Source: an uncultured Bryobacteraceae bacterium
GTDB taxonomy: Bacteria; Acidobacteriota; Terriglobia; Bryobacterales; Bryobacteraceae
Assembly: GCA_937924525.1 (NCBI GenBank)
Contig: CALDSU010000003.1
Location: 124,001 to 188,000 of the forward strand
Length of the DNA stretch: 64,000 bases
Direction: 5' to 3'
Made by a program: the position numbers and the translations under genes
The notes under the pieces: model-generated
What the model saw: the letters and a program-made list of their open reading frames with translations, nothing else
Told to the model about the DNA's origin: nothing
The model's database searches: none
Part shown: positions 31,293 to 40,771 of the stretch, in pieces
Numbering within the stretch: position 1 is the stretch's first letter
Layout: each line of letters starts with the position of its first letter

Positions 31293-33215
31293 TCAAGGCA
31301 AGGGCTTATCCCGAGGTTTCGTGTTGGCGCTGGACAACACCACGTTGTCCTCCGCGTCCGGGGTCTTGTACAAGAGAATGCCGACGTACGGATAACTCGG
31401 CGAGGTGGAGATCTGCACGGTCACCAGCCGCGGGTTGTCCGCGGGATCATCCTTGCTCCACTTGCCGAAGGCCGAAAACGTGATGGTGTCATAGTCCCCC
31501 GGAGGTAATTGGGATCCGCGGGAGTTGGTGCAACTGACGCTCGCCAGACGGGTCAGCCGGAAGACGCCGCCGGAAGCACCGGGGTTGTTGTTGGTGTACT
31601 CAAACGCCGGCCGCGCCGACTGCCCGTCGCAGGGAATGGTATACGAATAGGAAAAGCGATCGCCCAGCGAGGATTCCACGTTGGACGCCCCCCCGGACTT
31701 TACCGCGCGAGGCGCGTCGTTGATCTTCATCGCCTGCAGCCGCAGGAACAGGTTCAACTTCGACCCGGGCCCCGAAATAAAGCTGTTGGCCTTGTTGAAG
31801 TCCGGCGACGGAAACCGGTACGTCGCGAACGAGCGAACGTGCTCGCCGCTCAAGCGAAAAATCGTCTGACCATTCACGCCTCGTTCAAACAGGGCGAACT
31901 GCTCGTCCGGGAACTCCGTGCTTTTGGCAATGAGATCAAAGGGCTTCTTCTCAAGGCGGCCGTCGTTCTGCTCGAACAGCACATCCGCCAGCGACTGCCC
32001 ATAGAACGAAGGGTAGACGAATTCGCCGATCACGCGGCCGGTTCGCAGGTCCAGCACGCCGTGGTTGATGTTGTACGGCTCATCGACAAAGACCACGCGT
32101 TCCAGTTTGTAGGTAAGCCTTGGGAAGCGGAGGAACTCGACTTGGCCGAGCAGGCCCGGCGACGGGCCGCGCCCCAAAATCGGGCTCTCGGGGGGATTGG
32201 CCAGCAGCCCCTCGGGCACCAGCGACGTGATGGTGAACGGCACGGTGTCCTCGGGCGTGCGAGGACCGAACTGAATCATCAGCCGGCCCTGCAAGTGACT
32301 GCGTCCGGCGCCTTCGCCGCCCAGTTGCGGAATGTTCAATTCAAAGTCATCGCCAAAACTGGAGCTGTGCGTGAATACCGTGAACTCCTGAATGGCGTTC
32401 GAGGGAATGTCGGGGCAATTGGGCGCGCAAGGATCGCCGCCCGGCGCCTTGGTGCTGAGCGTCAGGTGCGGGTGGAGCGCCGTGCCGCGGGCCAGGATGC
32501 TCGCGCACGTCAGGCGCGGGCCACAGAAGGGCATCGGCCACCGCACGGGGTCGCCGAGCACGTCCTTGCCCAGCGGCAGGAACGTATTGCCCTGGAAGGT
32601 GAAATCCAGCAACCCGTCCGGACGCTGCTCGAAACGGGCCCACGCGTGACCGCGCACGCCGGGGAACTCGATCACGGGCGCTTCCAACTTCGGGTTTACC
32701 GAGCCCAGCGCGAGCAGCGCGGTGTTCAGGAACTGCACACGGTACTTGATGTTAGTCACGCCGCCAGTCGTCAGATCCAGGTCGCCCTCCGACAGGATGT
32801 GGGGCGCGTCGCTGACCTGGTTCAGCAGCACGGGCAATTCGTAACCCTGCGGCGCCACTAGCCGGCCGTCGTCGCCGCGCAGAACGCCGTGGATCACTTC
32901 AAAGTGCGCCACGTTCCTCACCGGAGGGTAAAACTGAATAGTGATGTCTCCGCTGAGGTGAGACGTAGTCATGGCCACACCGCCGAACAACAGATTGCCG
33001 CAGGTGCCGAAGATGACGTCCCGGTCGTCGGTGCAATCCACCGCGCGCAGGGTGTCGCCGAAGAAACTGTGGCGCTTGTGCAAAGGCAGCGTTTGCCGCA
33101 AGCCGGGCGGCAATTTCAGCGGCGCGGGCAGCGGCCGGAAGATCAGGGTGGGCTCCTCCGCGCTGGCGGGCAGGCCCACCGCCAGAGCACAGGACAGCAG
33201 CAAAAGGCGTTTCAT
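31293..33215 (-). CDS. Large exported hypothetical protein
   Basis: 640 residues with a signal peptide (LLLLSCALAVGLPASA). The rest is predicted beta-rich, with paired cysteines (VDCTDDRDVIFGTCGN, CAPNCPDI, SVSCTNSRG) that could form disulfides. No known domain is recognised. It begins within the stop of the SGNH-like gene (ATGA overlap), so the two are co-translated and may act together outside the cytoplasm. Confidence 0.75.
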   Translation of the reverse strand: MKRLLLLSCALAVGLPASAEEPTLIFRPLPAPLKLPPGLRQTLPLHKRHSFFGDTLRAVDCTDDRDVIFGTCGNLLFGGVAMTTSHLSGDITIQFYPPVRNVAHFEVIHGVLRGDDGRLVAPQGYELPVLLNQVSDAPHILSEGDLDLTTGGVTNIKYRVQFLNTALLALGSVNPKLEAPVIEFPGVRGHAWARFEQRPDGLLDFTFQGNTFLPLGKDVLGDPVRWPMPFCGPRLTCASILARGTALHPHLTLSTKAPGGDPCAPNCPDIPSNAIQEFTVFTHSSSFGDDFELNIPQLGGEGAGRSHLQGRLMIQFGPRTPEDTVPFTITSLVPEGLLANPPESPILGRGPSPGLLGQVEFLRFPRLTYKLERVVFVDEPYNINHGVLDLRTGRVIGEFVYPSFYGQSLADVLFEQNDGRLEKKPFDLIAKSTEFPDEQFALFERGVNGQTIFRLSGEHVRSFATYRFPSPDFNKANSFISGPGSKLNLFLRLQAMKINDAPRAVKSGGASNVESSLGDRFSYSYTIPCDGQSARPAFEYTNNNPGASGGVFRLTRLASVSCTNSRGSQLPPGDYDTITFSAFGKWSKDDPADNPRLVTVQISTSPSYPYVGILLYKTPDAEDNVVLSSANTKPRDKPLP

Positions 33216-34531
33216 TCGATCGGCTCCTGCACGGGGCGCACGAAGTCCAGGTCCGCCTCCGTGTAGAACAACGCGGGGGCCTGCCGGTCCTGAAAGACCG
33301 CGTCCTGCGCGGCGATTTGCGCCAGGTTCAACAGCGGGAACGACCGGGAGTAGGTTCGATTGAGCAACGCAAGAATCTCGTTCGCGATGATGGCGTGCCC
33401 GGTGATGCCGGGGTAAAAGCCATCCAGCGAATAGAATCCCCCGAGGTACTCGCCGGTGACGCGGCGGGCGCCCACCTGCACGCCCTGCGTCTTCACCCGC
33501 GCAAACAAAGCCGCCAGATCGTAGACCTGCGCGCCGGCATCGCGCGCCGCGGCGGTGATTTCCGTGTTCAACGCGCGCACCCGCTGGCGGATCTGCGCCG
33601 CCACCGCCGGGCGGAGGAATGATCCCGCGGGCAATGGCTCCAGTTTGCGGCGGATGAGTTGATTGCCGATTTCGTAAAGCGCGTTCCGCGAAACGAAATC
33701 TTCCACCGTGACGCCGTATCCCAACAGCACGACGTAGGGAGGAGTCCGTAGGAAATTGGCCGCCTCCACCGCCGGAGTCCAGTAAGCCGTATCCATCGGG
33801 TCGGGAATCGTCGTCACCACCACTTCCGAAAAGTTCCGCCGCAGCCGCTGCAACACCTGGTTGTAGTTGGCGCGAAAGGCGGCCGGCTCGGGAATCCGGC
33901 TGGGATCGCCGCTGACCGCCGCTTCCAGCGCCTCGTAGTAACCCAGTTCCACCAGCGCCAGCGTCGGGTTCATCGCCTCGGCGTACTCAACCTGAGTCCA
34001 CAGCGGCACGTCGGCGTCGAACAGCATGTTGGGGAAGCCCAGCAGGAGATTCAGCAGGGTTTGCTGCGTGTGGTTCTCGTGGATGAGCGGAAACACCGGC
34101 CGGCGCGACAGAGCGTGTTCCAGGCGGTGGTTGGGAACCGAAACATTAAAAATGAATAAACTTGGGCCCTCGTCGCGCTTGGGCGGGTTGACTTGTACGA
34201 ACTCACGCACGCTCCCGGCGGGGTACGCCGGTATCCGCGCAGGCAGCGCCTGAACGGCCAGGGCATCGCCTGCACCGGGCGCCAGCAAGATGGGCTGAGG
34301 AAACAGGGCGCCCATCTGCCGCGCCATCAATGCCGGGAAGTTTTGCCGCTGCCCGACCTCGCTCAGCGTGTAGTTGCTCTGGCCGGCGGCCAGCCCCTCC
34401 CCTAAAACGATGAAGTTCGTTACGTCCAGCCGCTGCGCCAGCAGTCCGGGCGCAAGCGTCAAAGCAGCCAGCAAAGCTCCTCCGGTGCGGCTTTGTCTGC
34501 GGCTCCTCATCGGTTTGCGCAAAGAAGACAC
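33212..34531 (-). CDS. Exported SGNH/GDSL-like protein with altered catalytic residues
   Basis: 439 residues with a signal peptide (LLAALTLAPGLLAQ). The SGNH layout is visible: block I is IVLGEGLAAGQ (residues 41-51), where hydrolases have GDS, and the last block is SLDGFYPGITGHAIIANEIL, where active members have D-G-x-H-P. The nucleophile Ser is replaced by Gly46 and the catalytic His by Tyr, so ester hydrolysis by the usual mechanism is not expected. First gene of the exported cluster. Confidence 0.75.
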   Translation of the reverse strand: MSSLRKPMRSRRQSRTGGALLAALTLAPGLLAQRLDVTNFIVLGEGLAAGQSNYTLSEVGQRQNFPALMARQMGALFPQPILLAPGAGDALAVQALPARIPAYPAGSVREFVQVNPPKRDEGPSLFIFNVSVPNHRLEHALSRRPVFPLIHENHTQQTLLNLLLGFPNMLFDADVPLWTQVEYAEAMNPTLALVELGYYEALEAAVSGDPSRIPEPAAFRANYNQVLQRLRRNFSEVVVTTIPDPMDTAYWTPAVEAANFLRTPPYVVLLGYGVTVEDFVSRNALYEIGNQLIRRKLEPLPAGSFLRPAVAAQIRQRVRALNTEITAAARDAGAQVYDLAALFARVKTQGVQVGARRVTGEYLGGFYSLDGFYPGITGHAIIANEILALLNRTYSRSFPLLNLAQIAAQDAVFQDRQAPALFYTEADLDFVRPVQEPIE

Positions 34532-34630
34532 CTGATGACGTTATCAGAAAGCCATGGGATTTTTCAATTGTGGATTTCTTTGGAAGGCACTTCACACCCG
34601 ATTGGCGGGCTCGTCATTTACGATGAAGTC

Positions 34631-35692
34631 ATGACACCTGGGTTCGCAACCGGTGCGGGCACGGCCCGTTATGCCAGGCGATTTCCCGCGCAGCAGGGGC
34701 AGGGTTTCTACCGTCCGCTGGGTGAATGGACCGCCGCCACGCTGGGGTTGGGAACCTACCTGGGCGGCGTGGACGAGGCGACGGACGATGCCTATGCCCA
34801 GTCCATCGTCGCGGCGGTCTGCGGCGGCATCAATGTGCTTGACGCCGCCATCAATTACCGCCACCAGCGCTCGGAGCGCTCGATCGGCGCCGCGCTGGAT
34901 TACCTGTTCCGATCCGGCGAGTTCCAGCGGGACGAAATCATCGTCTGCACCAAGGCCGGGTTTCTGACGCCCGGAGCGGTGAATCCTTCCACCTTGCGCC
35001 CCGAGGAGGTGGTGGGGCAGATGCACGCCATGACGCCCGAGTTCCTCAGCGATCAAATGGACCGCAGCCGCGCCAACCTGGGGATTGAGACCATCGACGT
35101 GTTCTACCTGCACAACCCCGAAACCCAGCTTGGCTACGTCGAACGCGCGGAGTTCGAGAAGCGCATTCGCCAGGCGTTCGCGCGGTGTGAACAGGCGGTT
35201 CAGGAGGGCCGGGTCCGGTGGTATGGCACCGCAACGTGGAATGGCTACCGGGCCAGGCCGGACGCGGACAACGCCCTGCAACTGGAGCGCCTGGTGAAGT
35301 TGGCCCGCCAGGTGGGCGGCGAAGAGCATCATTTTCGGTTCTTGCAATTGCCGTTCAATCTCGCCATGACCGAGGCCTTCAGCCTGCGTAACCAGCTCTG
35401 GCAAGGCGAGATGCTGACGCTGCTGGAGGCGGCGCGCCGCGCGGGATTGCAGGTGGTAGCCAGCGCTTCCCTACTCCAAGCGCGGCTGGCCAAAGACCTT
35501 CCCGACGGCGTGCGGAGCGCGTTGAACGGTCTGGAGACGGACGCGCAACGCGCGCTTCAGTTCGCGCGCTCGGCGCCAGGCATCGGCGTAGCCTTGGTGG
35601 GGATGAGCAGCCCCCGGCACGTGGAGGAGAACCTGCTGGTGTCAACCGTGGCTCCGTTGACGCCGGAGGCGTTTCGCGGCCTGTTCGCATGA
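34631..35692 (+). CDS. Aldo/keto reductase
   Basis: 353 residues from ATG 34631. The catalytic tetrad is complete: Asp and Tyr in NVLDAAINYRHQRSE, Lys in IIVCTKAGF and His in VFYLHNPE. NADPH-binding loops are typical near the C-terminus (GIGVALVGMSSPRHVEEN). The substrate is unknown. The frame is open 46 codons further upstream into the divergent region, but that text is not family-like. Its stop overlaps the next gene by ATGA. Confidence 0.9.
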   Translation: MTPGFATGAGTARYARRFPAQQGQGFYRPLGEWTAATLGLGTYLGGVDEATDDAYAQSIVAAVCGGINVLDAAINYRHQRSERSIGAALDYLFRSGEFQRDEIIVCTKAGFLTPGAVNPSTLRPEEVVGQMHAMTPEFLSDQMDRSRANLGIETIDVFYLHNPETQLGYVERAEFEKRIRQAFARCEQAVQEGRVRWYGTATWNGYRARPDADNALQLERLVKLARQVGGEEHHFRFLQLPFNLAMTEAFSLRNQLWQGEMLTLLEAARRAGLQVVASASLLQARLAKDLPDGVRSALNGLETDAQRALQFARSAPGIGVALVGMSSPRHVEENLLVSTVAPLTPEAFRGLFA

Positions 35693-36822
35693 CACGCCTG
35701 GGGTGGGACACGGATCCGCCGCAGTTGGTGCTCGACGCCACCGACGCCGGGGCGCTGGACGAGAATCTGGCCGCCCTGCCCAACCGGCCGGCGGTCTTCC
35801 TCCTGTGGCCCGGCGAGGGTGCGCCGCATCTGGCCCGCACCGGCCAACTCCGGCGGCGGTTGCTCCGCCTGCTGGGACCGCGGGCGTCCCGGCTGGCGAA
35901 CTTGCGGGGCGTGGTGACGCGCGTGGAATGCTGGTGGACCGGGTCGCTGCTGGAGGCATGGCTGCTGCGTTACCGGCTGGCCAGACACTGTTATCCGGAA
36001 ACGTACCGCCAGTTGATCAAGCTTCGTTTTCCCCCTTATGTGAAGATCACGCTGGACAATGCCTTCCCGCGCACGCAAATCACCAGCCAGTTGGCGCGGG
36101 GGCCGGGGCTCTGGTTCGGTCCCTTCCAGTCGCGCGCCACGGCCGAGCGGTTCGAGGCGCAAACCCTGGATTTATTTCAACTCCGCCGTTGCCAGGAGGA
36201 TCTGACGCCGAGTCCGGACCACCCGGGCTGTATTTACGGAGAGATGGGCCGTTGTCTCCGCCCTTGCCAGCAGGTGGTCGGGCCGGATGAGTACCGTCAC
36301 GAAGCCGAGCGCGTTGCGCACTTTTTCCAGTCCGGCGGCAGGTCTCTCCTCGAGCCCACCGCAGCGGCGCGGGACCGCTTCAGCGCCGAGCTGGATTTTG
36401 AACAGGCTGCCCGGCAGCACCGCCTCCTGGAACGAATTCAGGCCGTGCTGGCCCTACGGGACGAGCTGGCCACGGACACCGACCGCCTGCACGGCGTCGC
36501 CGTGACCGCGTCGCACCAGGAAGGCGCGGTCGATCTCCGCCTGGTGTGGCAGGGCGTCTGGCAGCCCGTTTGCCGCTTTCCGGTAGCGGATGCCGGAGGG
36601 CAGAACCTGTCTCTCGACCGGCGCCTCCGCGAGCTGTTGCAGGATTTTCCTGTCCGCGCCACCTCGGTCCGAGAGCGGCAGGAACACCTGGCCCTGCTGG
36701 CCCGCTGGTTCTATTCGAGCTGGCGCGACGGCGATTGGATTCCGTTCCCGTCGCTGGACGCGGTCCCGTACCGGAAGCTGGTGCGCGCCATCTCGCGCGC
36801 GGCCGCGAGGCGCACGCCATGA
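35689..36822 (+). CDS. Cho/UvrC-like protein with degenerate GIY-YIG domain
   Basis: 377 residues. It matches the N-terminal half of UvrC: a GIY-YIG region (about 30-105), the FGPFQSRATAERF segment, a cysteine region CIYGEMGRCLRPCQ, and a UvrB-binding-like helix (FSAELDFEQAARQHRLLERIQ). The RNase H and helix-hairpin-helix half is absent, so the plan is that of Cho. The GIY Tyr is Phe (AVFLLW) and the YIG motif reads LAR, while Arg (LRRRL) and the Glu (GSLLEAWLL) remain. Nuclease activity is therefore doubtful. Flanked by ATGA overlaps on both sides. Confidence 0.8.
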   Translation: MTRLGWDTDPPQLVLDATDAGALDENLAALPNRPAVFLLWPGEGAPHLARTGQLRRRLLRLLGPRASRLANLRGVVTRVECWWTGSLLEAWLLRYRLARHCYPETYRQLIKLRFPPYVKITLDNAFPRTQITSQLARGPGLWFGPFQSRATAERFEAQTLDLFQLRRCQEDLTPSPDHPGCIYGEMGRCLRPCQQVVGPDEYRHEAERVAHFFQSGGRSLLEPTAAARDRFSAELDFEQAARQHRLLERIQAVLALRDELATDTDRLHGVAVTASHQEGAVDLRLVWQGVWQPVCRFPVADAGGQNLSLDRRLRELLQDFPVRATSVRERQEHLALLARWFYSSWRDGDWIPFPSLDAVPYRKLVRAISRAAARRTP

Positions 36823-38387
36823 GGGCATGGGCGCTGGGTTGGCTGCTGGCGACCGCGCTGGGCGCGCAGGTGGTCCCCGAACCGCTCACCCGCGCGGTGT
36901 TCGGCGAGATCTCCGCCCGCGACGCCATCGCCCATGCCCGCGCGCTGGCCGGGTATCACCGCCTGCCCGCCTCGCAAGGATTCCGCGACGCCGCCGACTA
37001 CATCATGGAGCGCGCGAAGGAACTCGGCCTGCGCGGGGTGCGGCTCGAACAGTTCGCCTGGGACGAACCGGCGTGGGAACCCCTGGACGGCGAGATCGAC
37101 GTACTGGCGCCGGAGCGCATGCGCCTGGCTTCCGTTTCCGGCAATCCCTTGATCGCCATGACGGGCAGCCGCGCCGGCGAGGTGGCGGCCCTGTTGGTGG
37201 ATGCCGGGGCGGGAGAGGACTACGGCTCGCTCGACGTGCGCGGCAGGATCGTCCTCACCCGCAAGGTTCCTTCCCGCGGGCAGTGGCGCCGGCTGGCGGA
37301 GCGGGGCGCAGCAGCCCTGTTGTGCGCCGAATCGCTCGCGTTCTTTGGCCGCCAGACTCCTCACGAATCGGTTTCGTGGTTGGCCGCTCCGCCGGGCGCG
37401 CTGGCGATGGCGGTGAGTGCCGCGCAAGCCGGCCGCCTGGCCGGCTGGTTGCGCGCCGGCAAGCCGGTGCGGCTGCGCCTCCGCTTGCAGGTCCGCCAGA
37501 CCCGGCCAGGACGCCTGATGCAGGTGACGGGCGAGATTCCCGGCGCGGTCCCGGACCGGGACATCGTGCTGGTCGCACATCTGGACCACCCGCGGCCCAG
37601 CGCCAACGACAACGCCTCCGGCAGCGGAGCGCTGCTGGAGTCCCTGCGCGCCTTGCAGGCCCTGGTCGCCAAGGGGGCCGTACCTCCGCCCCGCCGGTCC
37701 ATCCGCTTCTGGTGGTCTACGGAAATCCTCTCCGAGCAGCGCTACTTTCAGCGTTACCCCGAGCAGTCCAAGCGCATCCTGCTGGCCGTCAACCTGGACC
37801 AGGCCGGCGGCGACCGCCACGCCGAGAACCATTTCATCGTCATCGGGGGGCCGGAATGGCTGCCTTCCTGGGCCGACGACCTGATCCACAACCTGGTGGA
37901 GGACGTGGCGGCGCGCTATGCGCCGGCGGAATACGCGCCCAGCGCCCTGGCGTTGGCGGAGGGAGGCGGCGCGCAGCCCTTGCGCCCGCTCTTCTGGCCG
38001 TACGCCGAGCTGAGCGATCACGTCGCGTTCGCCGCCCCCGCGGTGCGCATTCCCGCCATCAGCCTGGCCGTGCCGTCCTTGCACGTCATCCACACTGACT
38101 TTGACACCGCCGACCGCCTGGACCCCACGTGGATGAAGCGCTCGGCCGCCTTGGCTTTGACCGCAGTCCTGTTCACGGCGAACGCCGGCGCGGCGGAAGC
38201 GCAGGCGCTGCGCGAGGTGGTCTTCCGGCGGGCTGCGGCGCGGCTGGCGCAAGCGCCCGAGCCTTCCCGGCAGTTGCGGCGGGAGCTCGAGCGGCTGGAG
38301 TCGCTAAAGGCGCTCGACCCGCATCTTGCGGTGGCCGAACACGCCGAACGGCTGAAGCGGATCGCCGCCGCGCTGGCCGCGCCGTGA
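36819..38387 (+). CDS. Exported M28-family zinc aminopeptidase
   Basis: 522 residues from ATG 36819 (overlapping the previous stop). Signal peptide WALGWLLATALGAQ. A PA-like insert (about 130-210) precedes the M28 core. The two-zinc site is complete: His and Asp of VAHLDHPRPSANDNASG, Glu of WWSTEILSE, Asp of NLDQAGGD and His of VIHTDFDT. It removes N-terminal residues from peptides in the periplasm or outside. It ends next to palindromic repeat copy B. Confidence 0.9.
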   Translation: MRAWALGWLLATALGAQVVPEPLTRAVFGEISARDAIAHARALAGYHRLPASQGFRDAADYIMERAKELGLRGVRLEQFAWDEPAWEPLDGEIDVLAPERMRLASVSGNPLIAMTGSRAGEVAALLVDAGAGEDYGSLDVRGRIVLTRKVPSRGQWRRLAERGAAALLCAESLAFFGRQTPHESVSWLAAPPGALAMAVSAAQAGRLAGWLRAGKPVRLRLRLQVRQTRPGRLMQVTGEIPGAVPDRDIVLVAHLDHPRPSANDNASGSGALLESLRALQALVAKGAVPPPRRSIRFWWSTEILSEQRYFQRYPEQSKRILLAVNLDQAGGDRHAENHFIVIGGPEWLPSWADDLIHNLVEDVAARYAPAEYAPSALALAEGGGAQPLRPLFWPYAELSDHVAFAAPAVRIPAISLAVPSLHVIHTDFDTADRLDPTWMKRSAALALTAVLFTANAGAAEAQALREVVFRRAAARLAQAPEPSRQLRRELERLESLKALDPHLAVAEHAERLKRIAAALAAP

Positions 38388-38410
38388 TGTCCGGGCCCAG
38401 GCCCGCCAGA

Positions 38411-38548
38411 CCCGCTCGCTGGCAGAGGCAGCGTGATAAAAACCGGTGACGGACATCTTTTTCAAGCCACCCATCGTTGTTTTAAGCCACCCATCGTTGA
38501 TTCCGCACTGCTCGCTAAGCGAAAAAAGCTGTCTGTTACCGGGTTTTT
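38411..38548. repeat. Dispersed palindromic intergenic repeat, copy B
   Basis: Left arm 38438-38462 (AAAAACCGGTGACGGACATC, then TTTTT) and right arm 38522-38548, whose reverse complement reads almost the same. As in copy A (8761-8897), a CCCGCTCGCT box precedes the left arm (38411-38420) and a GCACT...CGCT motif lies in the loop. The arms differ from copy A at several sites, partly matched within each copy. It occupies the gap between the M28 peptidase and trpE(G), two convergent genes, like copy A. Confidence 0.75.
38464..38499. repeat. Two tandem 16-bp repeats (20-bp period) inside repeat copy B
   Basis: AAGCCACCCATCGTTG occurs at 38464-38479 and 38484-38499, separated by TTTT. Copy A has no equivalent, so this is a local insertion or duplication within the loop of the element. 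Confidence 0.8.
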
Positions 38549-38572
38549 CACGCGGCCCGCCGGCTGCGCGGA

Positions 38573-40741
38573 TCACCCGGTCACGGACGGATGGGCCAGC
38601 GCCCGCCGCTGGCGCATCAGGTTCTCCATCAGCCGCAATCCGCACTTGTCCTTTGCGCTCAGAATCGATTCCGGGTGAAACTGGACGGCTTCAATCGGCA
38701 GGTCCCGGTGACGGACGCCCATGATGACCCCATCGTCGGACTCAGCCGTGATCTCCAGGCACGCAGGCAGTTTTTCCTTGATGGCGTAAAGCGAGTGGTA
38801 TCGCCCGACGGTGAACATCTCCGGCAAACCGGCAAACACGCCCTGGCCGGTATGCCGCACCAGGGAAGGCTTGCCGTGCATCGGGTAGCTCAGCACTCCC
38901 AACTCGCCGCCGAACGCTTCCACCGTGCCTTGCAGTCCGAGGCACACGCCGAAGGTGGGAATCCCCTGCGCCGCCAGGTAGCGGACCAGATCCGGAACGC
39001 CGAAATCCGACGGGCGGCCCGGTCCCGGCGAGATCAGCACCACGTCCGGCGCAATTTGTCCGAGCAGTTCCCAGGGGAAACCCGTGCGGTAGGTGACCAC
39101 TTCCGCGCCGGTCTGGCGGGCGTAATTGGACAGCGTGTGAATAAAACAATCGTCGTGATCCACCAGCAGCAACTTCAGACCCGTACCCGGCCGGTCCTCC
39201 TCGGCGGCCGCCACGGAGGCGGTCTGCCGCGGAGCGCCCAGGATTTCGAAGAAAGCCGTCGCCTTCATCCGCGTTTCCTGTTCTTCGAGCGCGGGCACGG
39301 AATCATAGAGCAGCGTGGCGCCCACCGGGTAGCTGGCGAAACCGTCGCGCAGATAGGTGGTCCGAATAGTGATCCCGGTGTTGATGTCGCCATTCAGCGA
39401 AATCATGCCGACCGAACCGCCGTACCAGCCGCGCGCGCTCTTTTCCAGGTCTTCAATGGCCTGAGCTGCCGCTTTTTTTGGCGCGCCGATCATGGTCACC
39501 GACCACATGTGGGTGAGAAACGCATCCAGCGCGTCGAAGCCTTCGGCGAGCGTGCCCTCCACATGGTCCACGGTGTGAAACACGCCGGCATAGGATTCAA
39601 TCAGCCGGCGTCCGATCACCTTCACCGAGCCCGGCACGCAGACGCGTGATTTGTCGTTGCGGTCCACGTCGGTGCACATGGTCAGCTCGGACTCCTCCTT
39701 GGGAGAAGCCAGCAGGTCGCGGATGTTGTCGGCGTCCTGCATCGGGTCGCCGGTCCGGCGCGCGGTGCCCGAGATCGGGCAGGTCTCGACCCGCCGCCCC
39801 TCGACCCGCACGAACATTTCGGGCGACGCCCCCACCAGTTGCTCCTCCCCGAACTGAAGGAGGAACTCGTAGGGGCTGGGGCTGCGTTTCTGCACCCGCG
39901 CGAAGAGCTCCGACGCCTTGCCGCGGTAGGGCGCGCGGAAAGTCTGCCGCAGCACCACTTCGTAATAATCTCCGCGGCGCATGCCCTCCCGCACCCGCTC
40001 GACATTGGCCATGTACTCTTCCGGCGTGTGGTCGCTGACGATGGCGAGGGGTTCGCCGCCTTCTTCCGCCGGGGCAGGCGCCGGTTCGCCGGTGCGCGGC
40101 AGAGCCAGGGTGCTCAGGTGATCCTTCTCGAAGTCGTAGGCGTAGTGCTCAATCTGCTCCTTCTTGCGGTCCATGAAGTAAATGTCGTCACAAAGGAACA
40201 GATGCAGGTCTTTCTGCCCGTGGCGGGGGTGCCTCTTCTGAATGGGCTCAAACTGGAAGAGCAGGTCGAAGCCGAACGCGCCGATCAGCGCCAGGCGCGC
40301 GTCCTGGCCCGGGCGGAACTCCGCGATCAAGGTGCGGAGCACCGAAAACGCCGAAGGCTGCTTGCTGCGCTCTTCCTCCGGGAACAGCTTCGGCAGGGGA
40401 CGCAATACCCCGTGCAGCAGCGGGCCGCGCCGCTCGAAGGAGTCCCAATAGGCGCCCTCGGCCAGGATGGGCGCCAGAAGCTGGTTCAGGATTTCGCCGC
40501 GCACATTGAGCGGGCGAAATTCCACCACGCGGTCCCAGGCCACAATCTCCAGCGGCGGCCGCACCGAAGCGACATCCCAGCGCGAGTACCGCCCGGGGTA
40601 CTCGTAGCCGGAGGAGAGATAGATCCCCCGGTACGTATCCAACTCGCCGAGCAGCCGCTTCAATCCGCGTTTGTAGGGGATTCGGGAAATGGTGCGCAGA
40701 ACGGTAATTCCGCTCCGCGTGGTGTACTGCGCGGTCGGCAT
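38573..40741 (-). CDS. trpE(G): Fused anthranilate synthase, components I and II
   Basis: Makes anthranilate from chorismate and glutamine, the first step of tryptophan synthesis. 722 residues. The TrpE part (about 1-510) has ISGTARRTGD, DVDRNDKSRVC and SVTMIGAPKKAAAQ. The glutamine amidotransferase part (about 530-720) has the nucleophile Cys in FGVCLGLQG and His-Glu in VQFHPESILS. The GVCLGLQG form is typical of fused TrpEG proteins as in rhizobia. It lies 30 nt after the degenerate sigma-54-type regulator, with no other trp genes nearby. Confidence 0.93.
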   Translation of the reverse strand: MPTAQYTTRSGITVLRTISRIPYKRGLKRLLGELDTYRGIYLSSGYEYPGRYSRWDVASVRPPLEIVAWDRVVEFRPLNVRGEILNQLLAPILAEGAYWDSFERRGPLLHGVLRPLPKLFPEEERSKQPSAFSVLRTLIAEFRPGQDARLALIGAFGFDLLFQFEPIQKRHPRHGQKDLHLFLCDDIYFMDRKKEQIEHYAYDFEKDHLSTLALPRTGEPAPAPAEEGGEPLAIVSDHTPEEYMANVERVREGMRRGDYYEVVLRQTFRAPYRGKASELFARVQKRSPSPYEFLLQFGEEQLVGASPEMFVRVEGRRVETCPISGTARRTGDPMQDADNIRDLLASPKEESELTMCTDVDRNDKSRVCVPGSVKVIGRRLIESYAGVFHTVDHVEGTLAEGFDALDAFLTHMWSVTMIGAPKKAAAQAIEDLEKSARGWYGGSVGMISLNGDINTGITIRTTYLRDGFASYPVGATLLYDSVPALEEQETRMKATAFFEILGAPRQTASVAAAEEDRPGTGLKLLLVDHDDCFIHTLSNYARQTGAEVVTYRTGFPWELLGQIAPDVVLISPGPGRPSDFGVPDLVRYLAAQGIPTFGVCLGLQGTVEAFGGELGVLSYPMHGKPSLVRHTGQGVFAGLPEMFTVGRYHSLYAIKEKLPACLEITAESDDGVIMGVRHRDLPIEAVQFHPESILSAKDKCGLRLMENLMRQRRALAHPSVTG

Positions 40742-40771
40742 GCTTGGGAACCCTCGGATTGCCTCAGGATA

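Noticed and set aside
38464-38499. CRISPR array
   Set aside because: Only two short repeats with a 4-nt spacer, inside a palindromic element, and no cas genes.
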